From the NCBI GenBank assembly GCA_009692305.1, contig SHZK01000001.1, forward strand, positions 124,001 through 188,000: DNA of 64,000 nucleotides, read 5' to 3'. Positions 56,093 through 64,000 of the stretch are shown here, piece by piece. The translations under genes and the position numbers were made by a program. The notes under the pieces were generated by a model. It was not told where the DNA came from and did no database searches. It saw only the letters and a list, made by a program, of their open reading frames with translations. The first letter of the stretch is position 1, and the number at the start of each line of letters is the position of its first letter. The stretch comes from Gammaproteobacteria bacterium (GTDB taxonomy: Bacteria; Pseudomonadota; Gammaproteobacteria; Pseudomonadales; Pseudohongiellaceae).

Positions 56093-56851
56093 ATGGGACG
56101 TACTGAAATGGAGAGTTTGCACTATATTGCATCCGACACTATGCCTGCATCAACGATCCTGATCGTCGACGACGAGCCCGCTATTCGCGACATGGTTGGC
56201 ATCACGCTGGACCTGGCTGGCTTTAACAGCATCAGTGCCGCCAATGCCCTCGAAGCCCATATCTCCATCATTGACCAAAAACCGGATCTGGTATTGCTGG
56301 ACTGGATGCTGCCTGGTGGTACCGGAATCGAGCTGGCCCGACGCCTGCGCCGGGACGCAGCAACCACCAATATTCCCATCATCATGCTCACGGCGAAGGT
56401 AAGTGAAGACAACAAGGTGCAAGGCCTGAGCGAGGGTGTGGATGACTATGTCACGAAACCGTTCTCGCCCCGGGAGCTGGTAGCGCGTATCAAGTCTGTG
56501 TTACGGCGGGTAAATGGCAAACAGAAAGATCAGGTTCTGCAAGTCTTTGACCTGCAGCTTGACCCCACCAGCCATCGGGTTGCCATTGAAGACAAACCAG
56601 TAGACATGGGACCCACTGAATTCCGTCTGTTGAAGTTCTTCCTGCAGAACCAGGAGAAGGTATTCAGCCGTGATCATATCCAGGATTCGGTATGGGGCGC
56701 CAATGTCTATCTGGAAGAACGCACCATCGATGTCCATATCAGGCGCCTGCGCAAAGCCCTGTCCGCAATCGAAGGTGCCGCCATCGATTATTCCCGCTTG
56801 ATCCAGACTGTACGCGGGGCGGGTTATCGCTTTTCCGTGAAGGCGGCCTGA
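56093..56851 (+). CDS. phoB: Phosphate regulon response regulator PhoB
   Basis: A 252-residue (or 236 from the ATG at 56141) OmpR-type regulator. The receiver has ILIVDDEPAIRD, the phospho-acceptor aspartate in LVLLDWMLPGGTGIEL, MLTAKVSEDNK and DDYVTKPFSPREL, the last typical of PhoB. The winged-helix domain has GPTEFRLLKFFLQNQEKVFSR, VWGANVYLEERTIDVHIRRLR and GAGYRF. It activates phosphate-starvation genes. Unlike most genomes it is not next to phoR. Start choice between 56093, 56108 and 56141 is open. Confidence 0.92.
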   Translation: MGRTEMESLHYIASDTMPASTILIVDDEPAIRDMVGITLDLAGFNSISAANALEAHISIIDQKPDLVLLDWMLPGGTGIELARRLRRDAATTNIPIIMLTAKVSEDNKVQGLSEGVDDYVTKPFSPRELVARIKSVLRRVNGKQKDQVLQVFDLQLDPTSHRVAIEDKPVDMGPTEFRLLKFFLQNQEKVFSRDHIQDSVWGANVYLEERTIDVHIRRLRKALSAIEGAAIDYSRLIQTVRGAGYRFSVKAA

Positions 56852-56994
56852 CAGCCAGTATTCAAGCTGACCGTTGCTTCGATCCACAGAGTTCACTCCC
56901 GCTATAACCAACACCAGTGCAACAGCGTTTCGCGCCGTTGGCAAAACTGTTGCCTGACTATGCAGCTACCAAGTGACTGCAGAACTCGGGCGGT

Positions 56995-59541
56995 TCACCT
57001 GGGTGGCGTGCCACCGACCCAGATCGGACTTGACCAGGCCAGGGCTTCATCTGCCTGACGCACACGCAGGAAATAATAATCACCTTGTCGTGGATCATCG
57101 CTGTCAGTCAACGAAAATTCCGCTTCCAGCGGCATACTGGTATTGCGACTCAGGCTTATGCTGTCCTCATAGCCATCAAAGGACATGGACTGAATCAGCT
57201 GTTGATTCTCCATCGTCGCCGCCGCCAGTGTTAGCGACTGGCCCGGAATACGTTGATGCCGCCTGAGTGTCGGCGGACCCGATCCGGTTTCCTGCGCCGG
57301 CTCAAGATTTATCCGCACCCTGGCATCGGCTGAGGATTCATTAAATGCAAGTAGTATGGTGCTGTGATCACCGCGGGTGAGAGTTGAAAATGTTACCAGG
57401 TTCGGATTGGCAGCATCCTGGCGCACATACTGGACAGACAAATTCTGGTTGTCCACCAGCACCGCAGAGGCGAGCGTGGCATTCTCCACTTCCAGGGTGC
57501 CGCGCCAGTGCCGCCAGCCGCGGGGATTATCATCCGGGTGGTAAGGATAGGATTCAGAATAAAAACTTACCGCCAGATCATTGCCCTGAACCTCGCTATA
57601 ACCCCATTCCTGCAGCACCTGCTCATTCTTGAACAGAGTCACCGAGCGTATCGGCGCGGTTCCAATTACCCGACCCTGTATTTCCCTGGTTTCAGCATAG
57701 GCAGCGCGCTGGCCCATGGTAGTGCCGTTGACGCTCACATCAAGAATCATCCGCGCACCGCTGGTCGCGTAGGTGCTGAGGGATTTCATCGCATCAAATA
57801 CCGCGTCGGTGGTTTTCTCGCTGGCGAGTACGGCAGCCAGCCCGCCGCGCTGCGCAAGCGAAGCGCTTTTTGGCACTGAATAGCCCGGCTTGCCGATGTG
57901 ATCATCTGAAGCCGCGACAAATCCAACCATATGACCATGGTTAAGATACATGCGGGCGAACCATTCAAAGGTGCCATGCATGGACATGATTTCCACTAGG
58001 GTCTCCATTTCCGGATCAGCCATGCGATAGTCGCCCTTCTGATGGGCATGGGGAATGATCAGCACATCTTTGGTGTCATTCTGTTCGCGTAATCCCTGAT
58101 ACAGACTGGACAATACCGGATAGCGCTGGGACGCAACCCGTTGTCTGCCCTCTGGTGTGCGGAAAAGGACATTGTGATGGCCACCCTGGGTCTGGGAAAT
58201 GGTCCATTCGTAGCCCAGATAGGCAAGAAAACGTCCTTCCTCGCCGTACTTCTGCACCATACGTCGCAGCAGCTCCCACTCGTTGTCATCCATCCAGACA
58301 TCGTGTTCGGAGTGGGTAACGAAATCCAGCCGTGACTCATCCCGGGCAAACTGCATATAAGCGTCGGCCGAACCGATGCCCTCGGCAAATCCCGAATGGC
58401 CGTGGGTATCACCCCAGTAGATTCTGGTTCGCGGATTCTCCTCCACCAATACCGGATTGAACTGCCCCGCAATGCTGCCGTCGGCGGAAATAACTGATAG
58501 ACGATAAATACCCGGCTGCGGAAAACTGAGAGTCGCCACTGCAACTGCTGACTGCTGCGAGGCAACCTGCGCCAGCAGATTGTTTTGCTGATCCCGAATC
58601 TGCCAGTCAGGTATGGCGCCCTGGGCCCGATTGCCGAACTGGTCTGCCGCGCGCACCGATACTTCGAACTGTTCGCCCGGCGTGACAACAGAAGGTGCGA
58701 AGCCAGTGACATCTGCTATGGTGGAACCGACAACTGCAACTGGCTGAATCGGTAATGACAACCAAAGATCACTGCCGTCGAGATCAAGATAGATGGGAAA
58801 CGGCATCTGCTCTGAATTGAAATCCGGCATTAGCAGTCCGGGGCCGCCGCCTGAGGTGTCACCATAGGTAATAGTGACCCGATCGCCGGGATCAAGCTTT
58901 GCATCAGCCACGCGAAAAGCCAGCTGATCCTGTGCGCCGCGGAAGCCACCATGCATGCCAGACACTGGATAGCCCCCGGCCACAAACCGCACTGCAGGAT
59001 TGTCAGCACTGATGGACAAATAGTTGGCGGCGGTTGCATCGGTATTTTGATGCTGACCATGATTGGCATTGAAGTGCTTGGCTATCAAAAAGCCACCACC
59101 GATCTGCACGGCTGCCGCACCGACAGTATAGGTCTGGGCAAACGTCGCATTGCTGCCCGCTATAAAGGGACCGGCTGGATTCACTTCCAGTGTGCCAAGC
59201 GCTCCAGGCTGTTCATCGTGTAATGTGAGCTCTGCTATGAGCTCATCTACTTCTTGCGGTGACGGCAAACCATATCCGGCGATGCGGGACACTGACTGGG
59301 TCGCATTGACTGGAACGTAGCCACCGCTCAGGGCATAGGCATTGATCCAGTCCAGCACTATGGTGCCTCGCGCCACTGCATTGGTCTCATCTGTTGCCGC
59401 GCTTTGTACTGCGCTTTTCAACAACTCGACCTGCGCGCGCAGATCCGCAGAAAGATAGTCGTTGGCTTGGCTCGCCTGCTCAGGTGACTCGTCAGCACAG
59501 CCAATCAGCAGCAAAAGGAGTAGCATAATACTCAGGCGCAT
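56995..59541 (-). CDS. DUF3604 lipoprotein (PHP-like phosphoesterase)
   Basis: An 848-residue lipoprotein: MRLSIMLLLLLLIGC is a lipobox with the acylated cysteine at residue 15. The middle begins a PHP-like metal domain, YWGDTHGHSGFAEGIGSADAY near residue 385, with VTHSEHDVWMDDNEW, LGYEWTISQTQGGHHN and IPHAHQKGDYR, a series of His and Asp residues for a metal centre. The family is DUF3604. An Ig-like domain and a C-terminal beta domain flank it. GGAGAA precedes the ATG. PHP domains often hydrolyse phosphoesters; with phoB next door, release of phosphate from organic compounds is a plausible but untested role. Confidence 0.82.
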   Translation of the reverse strand: MRLSIMLLLLLLIGCADESPEQASQANDYLSADLRAQVELLKSAVQSAATDETNAVARGTIVLDWINAYALSGGYVPVNATQSVSRIAGYGLPSPQEVDELIAELTLHDEQPGALGTLEVNPAGPFIAGSNATFAQTYTVGAAAVQIGGGFLIAKHFNANHGQHQNTDATAANYLSISADNPAVRFVAGGYPVSGMHGGFRGAQDQLAFRVADAKLDPGDRVTITYGDTSGGGPGLLMPDFNSEQMPFPIYLDLDGSDLWLSLPIQPVAVVGSTIADVTGFAPSVVTPGEQFEVSVRAADQFGNRAQGAIPDWQIRDQQNNLLAQVASQQSAVAVATLSFPQPGIYRLSVISADGSIAGQFNPVLVEENPRTRIYWGDTHGHSGFAEGIGSADAYMQFARDESRLDFVTHSEHDVWMDDNEWELLRRMVQKYGEEGRFLAYLGYEWTISQTQGGHHNVLFRTPEGRQRVASQRYPVLSSLYQGLREQNDTKDVLIIPHAHQKGDYRMADPEMETLVEIMSMHGTFEWFARMYLNHGHMVGFVAASDDHIGKPGYSVPKSASLAQRGGLAAVLASEKTTDAVFDAMKSLSTYATSGARMILDVSVNGTTMGQRAAYAETREIQGRVIGTAPIRSVTLFKNEQVLQEWGYSEVQGNDLAVSFYSESYPYHPDDNPRGWRHWRGTLEVENATLASAVLVDNQNLSVQYVRQDAANPNLVTFSTLTRGDHSTILLAFNESSADARVRINLEPAQETGSGPPTLRRHQRIPGQSLTLAAATMENQQLIQSMSFDGYEDSISLSRNTSMPLEAEFSLTDSDDPRQGDYYFLRVRQADEALAWSSPIWVGGTPPR

Positions 59542-59758
59542 CGAAGTTCTCCGGGGGTAAAGAATGAAGCAACGGTATCTTCAAAGTGCTGGCTTGTCCA
59601 GTTTCGAAGGTACGTCCTCCCGGCGTTGAGTAGCAACGCCGAAAGGACCATCTGTCGCTGCTTTCGATAGGTAGTTACTGGCAGGAAGAGATAATTGCGG
59701 TGATAAATCTCGAATGTTGCTTTTGTGGGTGTCCGGTTTAACTCTTCTGGTTTAACTC

Positions 59759-60559
59759 CTAGCGCGGGCCAGGTGGGGCATGTTGTGGTAGCGCTGGCAA
59801 GGATCCCACCATGCCATCGGGTCGCGCTTTGGCAAGCATCGCCTGATAAGCAGGTCGGGTCTCTATTTTTTGGCGCCATGCCAGGATATTGGGAAACTGA
59901 TTCTGGTCCACAATATTCAGCACCATGGCAAAATTCAGCGGGAACACCATCATGATATCCGCAGCGGAAAAATCATCACCACCAAAATATGGCTTGTTAT
60001 CCAGAAAGTCTTCTGCGAATTGCACCACAGCTTCAGAGTCCACCAGGGGCGAACGTGCCTGTGGTGGTGCGATCTGCCATACGCGGTAGTCGGCTATAGC
60101 GCGTGAGGCGAGAGAGCCTTCCGCATAATGCATCCACAGCAAATGCGTGGCAAAGTCCGGGGAATCCAGCGGCGGCACCAACTGACCATTGCCGTGTCGT
60201 GCCAGGATCATTTCGATGATGGCGCCGGATTCAACCAGAACCTGACCGCCATAAGTGACTGTTGGCGCGACCGGCATGCCCGGGTTTATGGCGCGAATAG
60301 CGGCCATGGAGCTGCCTAGATCGCCGCGCGTGAATTGCAGATTATAGGGCAGGCCAAGCTCTTCCATCAGCCATACCAGGCGCTCGGAACGGCGACCCTC
60401 CAGATGGTAGATAGTGATTTCAGGCATCGCCACCGCAGTTGCTGGAGCCTCCGCGGTTGGTGCGGTCTGTGAAGTCTGTGCGGTAGCGGTGGTATCTGAC
60501 GGTGGCGAGCAGGCCGCCAACATTAGTGCGGTGCAAGTTGCCAAAAGAATTGCTTTCAT
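59759..60559 (-). CDS. Lipoprotein with glutathione S-transferase fold
   Basis: A 266-residue protein. MKAILLATCTALMLAAC is a lipoprotein signal (acylated cysteine at 17) followed by a low-complexity Thr/Ala/Pro linker (residues 20-47). The rest is a GST fold: thioredoxin-like EITIYHLEGRRSERLVWLMEELGLPY, the cis-proline region GMPVAPTVTYGG, the VESGAIIEMILARHG stretch matching the glutathione-binding ESxAI motif, and a helical C-terminal domain with FGGDDFSAADIMMVFPL. GSTs are normally cytoplasmic; an envelope-anchored one is rare. The gene follows DUF3604 divergently in spacing but on the same strand. Confidence 0.82.
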   Translation of the reverse strand: MKAILLATCTALMLAACSPPSDTTATAQTSQTAPTAEAPATAVAMPEITIYHLEGRRSERLVWLMEELGLPYNLQFTRGDLGSSMAAIRAINPGMPVAPTVTYGGQVLVESGAIIEMILARHGNGQLVPPLDSPDFATHLLWMHYAEGSLASRAIADYRVWQIAPPQARSPLVDSEAVVQFAEDFLDNKPYFGGDDFSAADIMMVFPLNFAMVLNIVDQNQFPNILAWRQKIETRPAYQAMLAKARPDGMVGSLPALPQHAPPGPR

Positions 60560-60695
60560 TGGTAGGTACCCCTGAGTGAACCGAACTGGTGTTCGTAGTT
60601 GCAGCTCAGCTCAGTGCAGATGCTGCACTGAGTCCAATCTCTGCAAGTCATACCTGATTCACCAACGCAACTGTTTGCAAACTTGCTGCATGCGT

Positions 60696-60753
60696 CGATG
60701 AAAACCCGGACACCCACAAACTAACGATGAAAACCTGGACACCCACAAACTAA
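60696..60753. repeat. 29-base tandem duplication
   Basis: Two adjacent 29-base copies (60696-60724, 60725-60753) differ at one base. Each holds GGACACCCACAAACTAA. The reverse complement TGTGGGTGTCCA recurs at 60789-60800, making an inverted partner. It lies in the 289-base gap between two minus-strand genes and resembles short mobile or REP-like debris. Confidence 0.85.
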
Positions 60754-60848
60754 AGCAAGGAAAATCAGAGAGTGAACCGCGCGAAGGGTGTGGGTGTCCA
60801 ATTTATCCGTTTTACCGGGTCAATCCGGTGGACTGGATTTAATAAAAC

Positions 60849-61805
60849 CTATAAATCGAAACTATTATCCTCAGGGCGCCAGTCATTCATCATGCCAATC
60901 AAGCGCAGGCTGCCCAGTTCCACGCGCACAATATTGCCGTTCCACAAGCGGTCGAACACCGGCACATCGTAACGCGCCACCCGTGTCGCCGTTCCGTTCA
61001 ATATCTCGCCATCTTCGAGCGTGACCCGGAACGGCCGCACCACACCCGGCGCACCAGGCGCAAATATTCTCACCGCGCGATCAATGCCTCCAATTTCGAG
61101 ATTTCCGTAACGCCGGATCGGCGACGCCGTAGCAATAAACGATGCGGTTTCGCTCCAGGTCATAGAATAAGTGAAAGGGGCATTGAATCGCGCCGCCGTC
61201 TGGACTTGTTCATGGGCCTTGGCAATTCCTGTCAGACGCCGGCGCTGGCCGGCTACCGAGATCTGACTGTCGACATTGCCGGTCCATTCCGAGCGGCCGG
61301 CCGGCAGGTTGCCCTTGCTTGATGCAGGACTGAACGACGCCTCGATCACAACCGGCACCTCGCCTGGGCCATCCTGGTCCGAGCCGCCGGCATGACACCG
61401 GGTCTGAACAGACAAATGTATCGACTCCAGCAGCGCGACCGGTCCGATACGGGAGAAACGCACGCCAATCCCTTCGCTGTCATAACGACCGCTTGCCAGT
61501 TCGCCAGTATTGCGAGCTGGTGTGCAGGGCAGGCGGCATTCAGTGAAGGAATACAGCTGCCCTTCAAACAGTACATGACACCACACCCAGGTAACGTTCT
61601 GGTCGGGATAACGGGATACGCGCACGCTGATGCCATTGCTGAGAGCTTCGTCAAAGTGCAGAAGCATCAGCGACTCGCTCCATGCTTCCGCGCCGGGGAT
61701 CACGGCGCCAACAGACGCCTCGGCCCCCAACAAGCGTCCTGATCCAGCAAGCCCTGCGAGGCTGCCGAGAGTGCTGATAAACCGCCTTCTTCGCATCTTG
61801 ATCAC
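60849..61805 (-). CDS. Tat-exported protein of unknown function (possible lipocalin-like CrtC/AttH fold)
   Basis: A 318-residue protein. The start MIKMRRRRFISTLGSLAGL is a twin-arginine signal. The mature part is beta-rich with LMLLHFDEALSNGISVRVSRY and WCHVLFEGQLYSFTECR, features that recall AttH/CrtC lipocalin-like proteins such as hydroxyneurosporene synthase, but the match is by eye only. Later it has YSMTWSETASFIATAS and an ending NDWRPEDNSFDL. No cofactor motif is evident. It is separated from hicB by a repeat-containing gap. Confidence 0.6.
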   Translation of the reverse strand: MIKMRRRRFISTLGSLAGLAGSGRLLGAEASVGAVIPGAEAWSESLMLLHFDEALSNGISVRVSRYPDQNVTWVWCHVLFEGQLYSFTECRLPCTPARNTGELASGRYDSEGIGVRFSRIGPVALLESIHLSVQTRCHAGGSDQDGPGEVPVVIEASFSPASSKGNLPAGRSEWTGNVDSQISVAGQRRRLTGIAKAHEQVQTAARFNAPFTYSMTWSETASFIATASPIRRYGNLEIGGIDRAVRIFAPGAPGVVRPFRVTLEDGEILNGTATRVARYDVPVFDRLWNGNIVRVELGSLRLIGMMNDWRPEDNSFDL

Positions 61806-61820
61806 CTCTGGTTGAAACTG

Positions 61821-61848
61821 GAAATCAAGGGGTCAGGTTACTTGATTC
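61821..61848. repeat. Palindromic REP-like element, copy A
   Basis: A 28-base element with AATCAAG and CTTGATT arms around GGGGTCAGGTTA. Its inverted copy lies at 63103-63130 with two differences. The pair brackets hicAB and the cyclase remnant. Confidence 0.75.
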
Positions 61849-61954
61849 TTGATTCCCCTTGGTATGCTTGGTATGACCCCTTGGTACTCCTATCGAGCTT
61901 TATCAGTGGCCTGCTTGCTGCGGGGGGAGGACTCTTTTTCGCTGGCCTCATATC

Positions 61955-62176
61955 CTATATCAACTGCCGTCGGCGACTAGTCACAGTGGGCGCGGGTACC
62001 CTACGGCCAAGCAGGGTAGCAGTCTCAATCCATTCCTCAATAATATGTTGGGCATTGGTTACTGCTTGCTCATAAGTCGCTCCATCAGCTTTGCAGCCTG
62101 GCAAGTCAGGAACCTCGGCAATAAAAGCCTGATCCGGCTCACTCCAGTAAACATGAAGTTCATACTTGTTTGTCAT
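61955..62176 (-). CDS. hicB: HicB family antitoxin
   Basis: A 73-residue protein with the HicB partial RNase H fold: YWSEPDQAFIAEVPDLPGCKADGAT near residues 10-35 and TYEQAVTNAQHIIEEWIETA near 34-53. It ends VPAPT before a basic tail and lacks a separate DNA-binding domain. HicB neutralises HicA. The ATG overlaps the hicA stop by 17 bases, so the pair is co-translated. The order toxin before antitoxin is the common one for hicAB. Confidence 0.88.
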   Translation of the reverse strand: MTNKYELHVYWSEPDQAFIAEVPDLPGCKADGATYEQAVTNAQHIIEEWIETATLLGRRVPAPTVTSRRRQLI

Positions 62177-62426
62177 CGTTTAGCTCCAATCCATATCGAG
62201 TGATTATGTCGCGCACCTGTTCCAACTGGTATACCTTCACCTGTCCCGACTTCGGTTGCAGGTTGATAATTTCGTAAACGCCAGGACGTGTGAAGATGTG
62301 ATGGCCGCCCTTGATACGTTGATGAAATCCCAGAAGTAGCAGCAGTTTACATACGGCGTTGAACTTGAAACCGGTTGTTTTCCCAGAGTACAGAACTCTG
62401 TCCAGCAGTTTTGCATACTTGCCCAT
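62160..62426 (-). CDS. hicA: HicA family mRNA interferase toxin
   Basis: An 88-residue protein. It has the double-stranded-RNA-binding-like HicA fold, with KFNAVCKLLLLLGFHQRIKGG and the catalytic histidine in GGHHIFTR near residues 41-48. YEIINLQPKSGQVKVYQLEQVRDII follows. The usual GSHHIF serine is glycine here, seen in other HicA proteins too. HicA cleaves mRNA when HicB is degraded. It is the first gene of the pair. Confidence 0.88.
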   Translation of the reverse strand: MGKYAKLLDRVLYSGKTTGFKFNAVCKLLLLLGFHQRIKGGHHIFTRPGVYEIINLQPKSGQVKVYQLEQVRDIITRYGLELNDDKQV

Positions 62427-62600
62427 GAGCGCTCATCCTTGAGCTGGAGAATTTTGGACATCCTTTCCGAATCATAGTCATCAATCCTCGATTTCTCCAC
62501 ATCATATTCCAAATTTTCCCGATAAATGCATTTATGGCGCGCAGTCAGCACCATCTGAAGAATTGAAAAACCAGTCAATAACAAAAACAGGTTGCCACTT

Positions 62601-63017
62601 ATGTCAAAACTGTTCGAGGAACTGAAACGCCGCAAGGTGGTCCGAGTGGCTGTGGTCTACGCCGTGGTGGCCTGGCTGCAGATTCAGGTGGCTAACAACA
62701 TCGTGCCCGCGCTGCAATTACCGGCCTGGACTAACACTTTTATCGTGGTGCTGCTGCTCGGCTTTCCGATCGCGCTGGTGCTGGCCTGGGCCTTTGACAT
62801 TACTCCGGCAGGTGGGCAGTCCCGGACCTCGGCTCCTTCGACTGCGGTCTCCGGCAGTGCCATCGACAGAAAGTTCATCTATGCCACCTTCGCACTGGTT
62901 CTGCTCGTGGCCATGTTCCAGATCAGTGAGTGCCTGTTCCTCAGGAGAGTGAGTGGGGTCAAGTCTTGCACGGTGCATTCAAAAATTGTGTGGGGTCAAG
63001 TCCTGAAAGGTGCATGA
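62601..63017 (+). pseudogene. Truncated N-terminal anchor of adenylate-cyclase/TPR-type protein
   Basis: The first 100 residues (LFEELKRRKVVRVAVVYAVVAWLQIQVA, IALVLAWAFDITPAGG, then a second helix) match the N-terminal membrane region of long proteins that combine a helix pair with cyclase or TPR domains, normally 500 or more residues. Here the frame runs into the palindromic repeats at 62954 and stops at 63017 after 138 residues. No downstream domain is visible. It is probably a remnant truncated by repeat insertion or deletion, though a short membrane protein cannot be excluded. Confidence 0.65.
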
Positions 63018-63042
63018 ATGCACCATGCAAGACCTGACCCCA
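62954..63042. repeat. Direct and inverted TGGGGTCAAGTC repeats
   Basis: Copy 1 at 62954-62981 begins TGGGGTCAAGTCTTGCACGG. A direct, degenerate copy is at 62991-63018. An inverted copy at 63015-63042 pairs with copy 1 in 26 of 28 positions. The long hairpin this makes resembles REP/BIME-type elements with TGACCCC ends, which occur in many copies in some gammaproteobacterial genomes. Confidence 0.8.
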
Positions 63043-63102
63043 TTCCCCCAGAAAATTCCGGTAACTTTGATTTTGGTATATAAAGTAGAAGCCTATTTGG
63101 AA

Positions 63103-63130
63103 AAATCAAGTTACCTGACCCCTTGATTTT
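63103..63130. repeat. Palindromic REP-like element, copy B
   Basis: Inverted counterpart of 61821-61848, with the core AATCAAGTTACCTGACCCC at 63104-63122. It lies between the truncated anchor gene and the MFS transporter. Confidence 0.75.
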
Positions 63131-63291
63131 GTTCCTTGATTTTTCATTGGGTACCAATCACCCAATGAGTTTGAGCAAGCAGCTTAACCAGAGTGTGCGG
63201 AATATCGGGGTAAGATCAAGGTGTCCCCTGATCCGCTTGTCATTCGCACTCCCGTACGCGATGATAGCCCTTCGAAAAAGAGGAGCATCCG

Positions 63292-64000
63292 ATGCCGACC
63301 CAAACCGTCCTCACACCCGCGGCGCGCCTCAAGTCCATCTTTGCCGGCTCGATAGGCAATTTGGTGGAATGGTACGACTGGTACGTCTATTCGGCATTCG
63401 CGCTCTATTTCGCCAAAGTGTTTTTCCCAGCCGGCGATCAAACCGCACAGTTACTCAATACCGCCGCCGTGTTTGCCATCGGCTTTCTCATGCGTCCCAT
63501 CGGCGGGTGGCTCTTCGGCATGTACGCGGACCGCTCTGGACGCAAAGCCGCGTTGGTCGCATCTGTGGTGCTCATGTGCACGGGTTCGCTGATCATTGCC
63601 GTAACGCCTGGTTACGCTTCGATCGGTGTGTGGGCGCCGGCCTTGCTGGTCTTCGCGCGTTTGTTGCAGGGCTTGAGCGTCGGCGGCGAGTATGGCACCT
63701 CCGCCACCTATCTGAGCGAAATCGCTACCCGCGAGCGACGTGGTTTCTACGCAAGCTTTCAGTATGTGACGTTAATCATGGGCCAACTCCTGGCGCTAGC
63801 CGTTTTGATTCTGCTGCAACAGTTTTTTCTAACCACGGAACAATTGGAGTCCTGGGGTTGGCGCATTCCGTTTTTCATCGGGGCGTTGTGCGCGGTCTAC
63901 GCACTGTACCTGCGGCGCAATATGGTGGAGTCGGAATCCTTCGCCAAGCAGAGCACTATCGGGCGCAAGCAAGGCAGCCTGGCGGAATTGATGAGGCATC
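63292..64000 (+). CDS. MFS transporter, metabolite:H+ symporter type (3' end outside window)
   Basis: A partial 236-residue N-terminal part of a major facilitator. AGAGGAG precedes the ATG. The signatures are [18 protein letters not shown] in helix 1, [21 protein letters not shown] (loop 2-3 motif A) and [21 protein letters not shown] in helix 4. The last is typical of the alpha-ketoglutarate/proline-betaine symporter group (KgtP, ProP). It runs off the window with LAELMRH at the end. The likely substrate is a dicarboxylate or similar organic acid. Confidence 0.92.
   Translation, partial: MPTQTVLTPAARLKSIFAGSIGNLVEWYDWYVYSAFALYFAKVFFPAGDQTAQLLNTAAVFAIGFLMRPIGGWLFGMYADRSGRKAALVASVVLMCTGSLIIAVTPGYASIGVWAPALLVFARLLQGLSVGGEYGTSATYLSEIATRERRGFYASFQYVTLIMGQLLALAVLILLQQFFLTTEQLESWGWRIPFFIGALCAVYALYLRRNMVESESFAKQSTIGRKQGSLAELMRH

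Noticed and set aside
59532..59879. A minus-strand 115-codon frame between the GST-like and DUF3604 genes
   Set aside because: It overlaps the 3' end of the GST-like gene in another frame and shows no signal, domain or ribosome-binding site.

Overview
The window looks like a chromosomal segment of a free-living, aerobic, probably marine gammaproteobacterium of the broad OMG/Cellvibrionales-like type. The grounds are many secreted and TonB-dependent outer-membrane proteins, PQQ dehydrogenases with c-type cytochromes, a gammaproteobacterial-style pst-pho cluster with oversized PstC and PstA, and stand-alone hydrolases of unknown substrate. I cannot name the genus from the sequence. No rRNA, tRNA, CRISPR array, prophage or intact insertion sequence was recognised.

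Layout. 1-13 kb: a cytochrome b561 fragment, two DUF6644-type membrane proteins, secreted M20 and M6 peptidases, a small DNA-binding-like protein, MtfA, gamma-glutamyltransferase, a cyclase-family hydrolase, a secreted protein of unknown family, a beta-propeller protein and a small membrane-anchored protein. 13.5-14.3 kb: a two-gene unit of a 50-residue peptide and a SET-domain lysine methyltransferase, closed by a strong terminator. 14.4-19.7 kb: a lone response regulator, then a cytochrome c and two PQQ dehydrogenases, the first with a DYD motif typical of lanthanide enzymes. 19.8-32.2 kb: DedA, a hydrolase interrupted by one TGA, an orphan NosR-like flavin/iron-sulfur membrane protein, a cytochrome c/PHM-like protein with a partner of unknown function, a Tat-exported D-amino-acid-oxidase-like lipoprotein, a quinone oxidoreductase, a DUF3500 protein and a PQQ sugar dehydrogenase. 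32.5-39.3 kb: a TonB receptor, a membrane protein, a DUF6445 protein, a second TonB receptor broken by a stop and a frameshift, and a DUF4143 ATPase.

39.5-56.9 kb is a phosphate island: ppk, pstS, pstC, pstA, pstB, phoU, phoR, a broken 2OG-Fe(II) oxygenase gene, a secreted beta-helix protein, a TonB receptor and phoB. Matches to the PhoB box stand before pstS, pstC and phoB, and weaker ones before the beta-helix and receptor genes. This suggests that the last two form a phosphate-starvation outer-membrane uptake pair, lying between phoR and phoB.

57-64 kb: a DUF3604 lipoprotein, a lipoprotein with a glutathione-transferase fold, a Tat-exported protein, a hicAB toxin-antitoxin pair, a truncated cyclase-type membrane anchor and the start of an MFS transporter. 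This end is rich in short palindromic and tandem repeats and looks like a rearranged accessory zone.

A recurring feature is gene decay. Three genes carry in-frame stop codons with coding sequence continuing in frame, and one of them also has a homopolymer frameshift.
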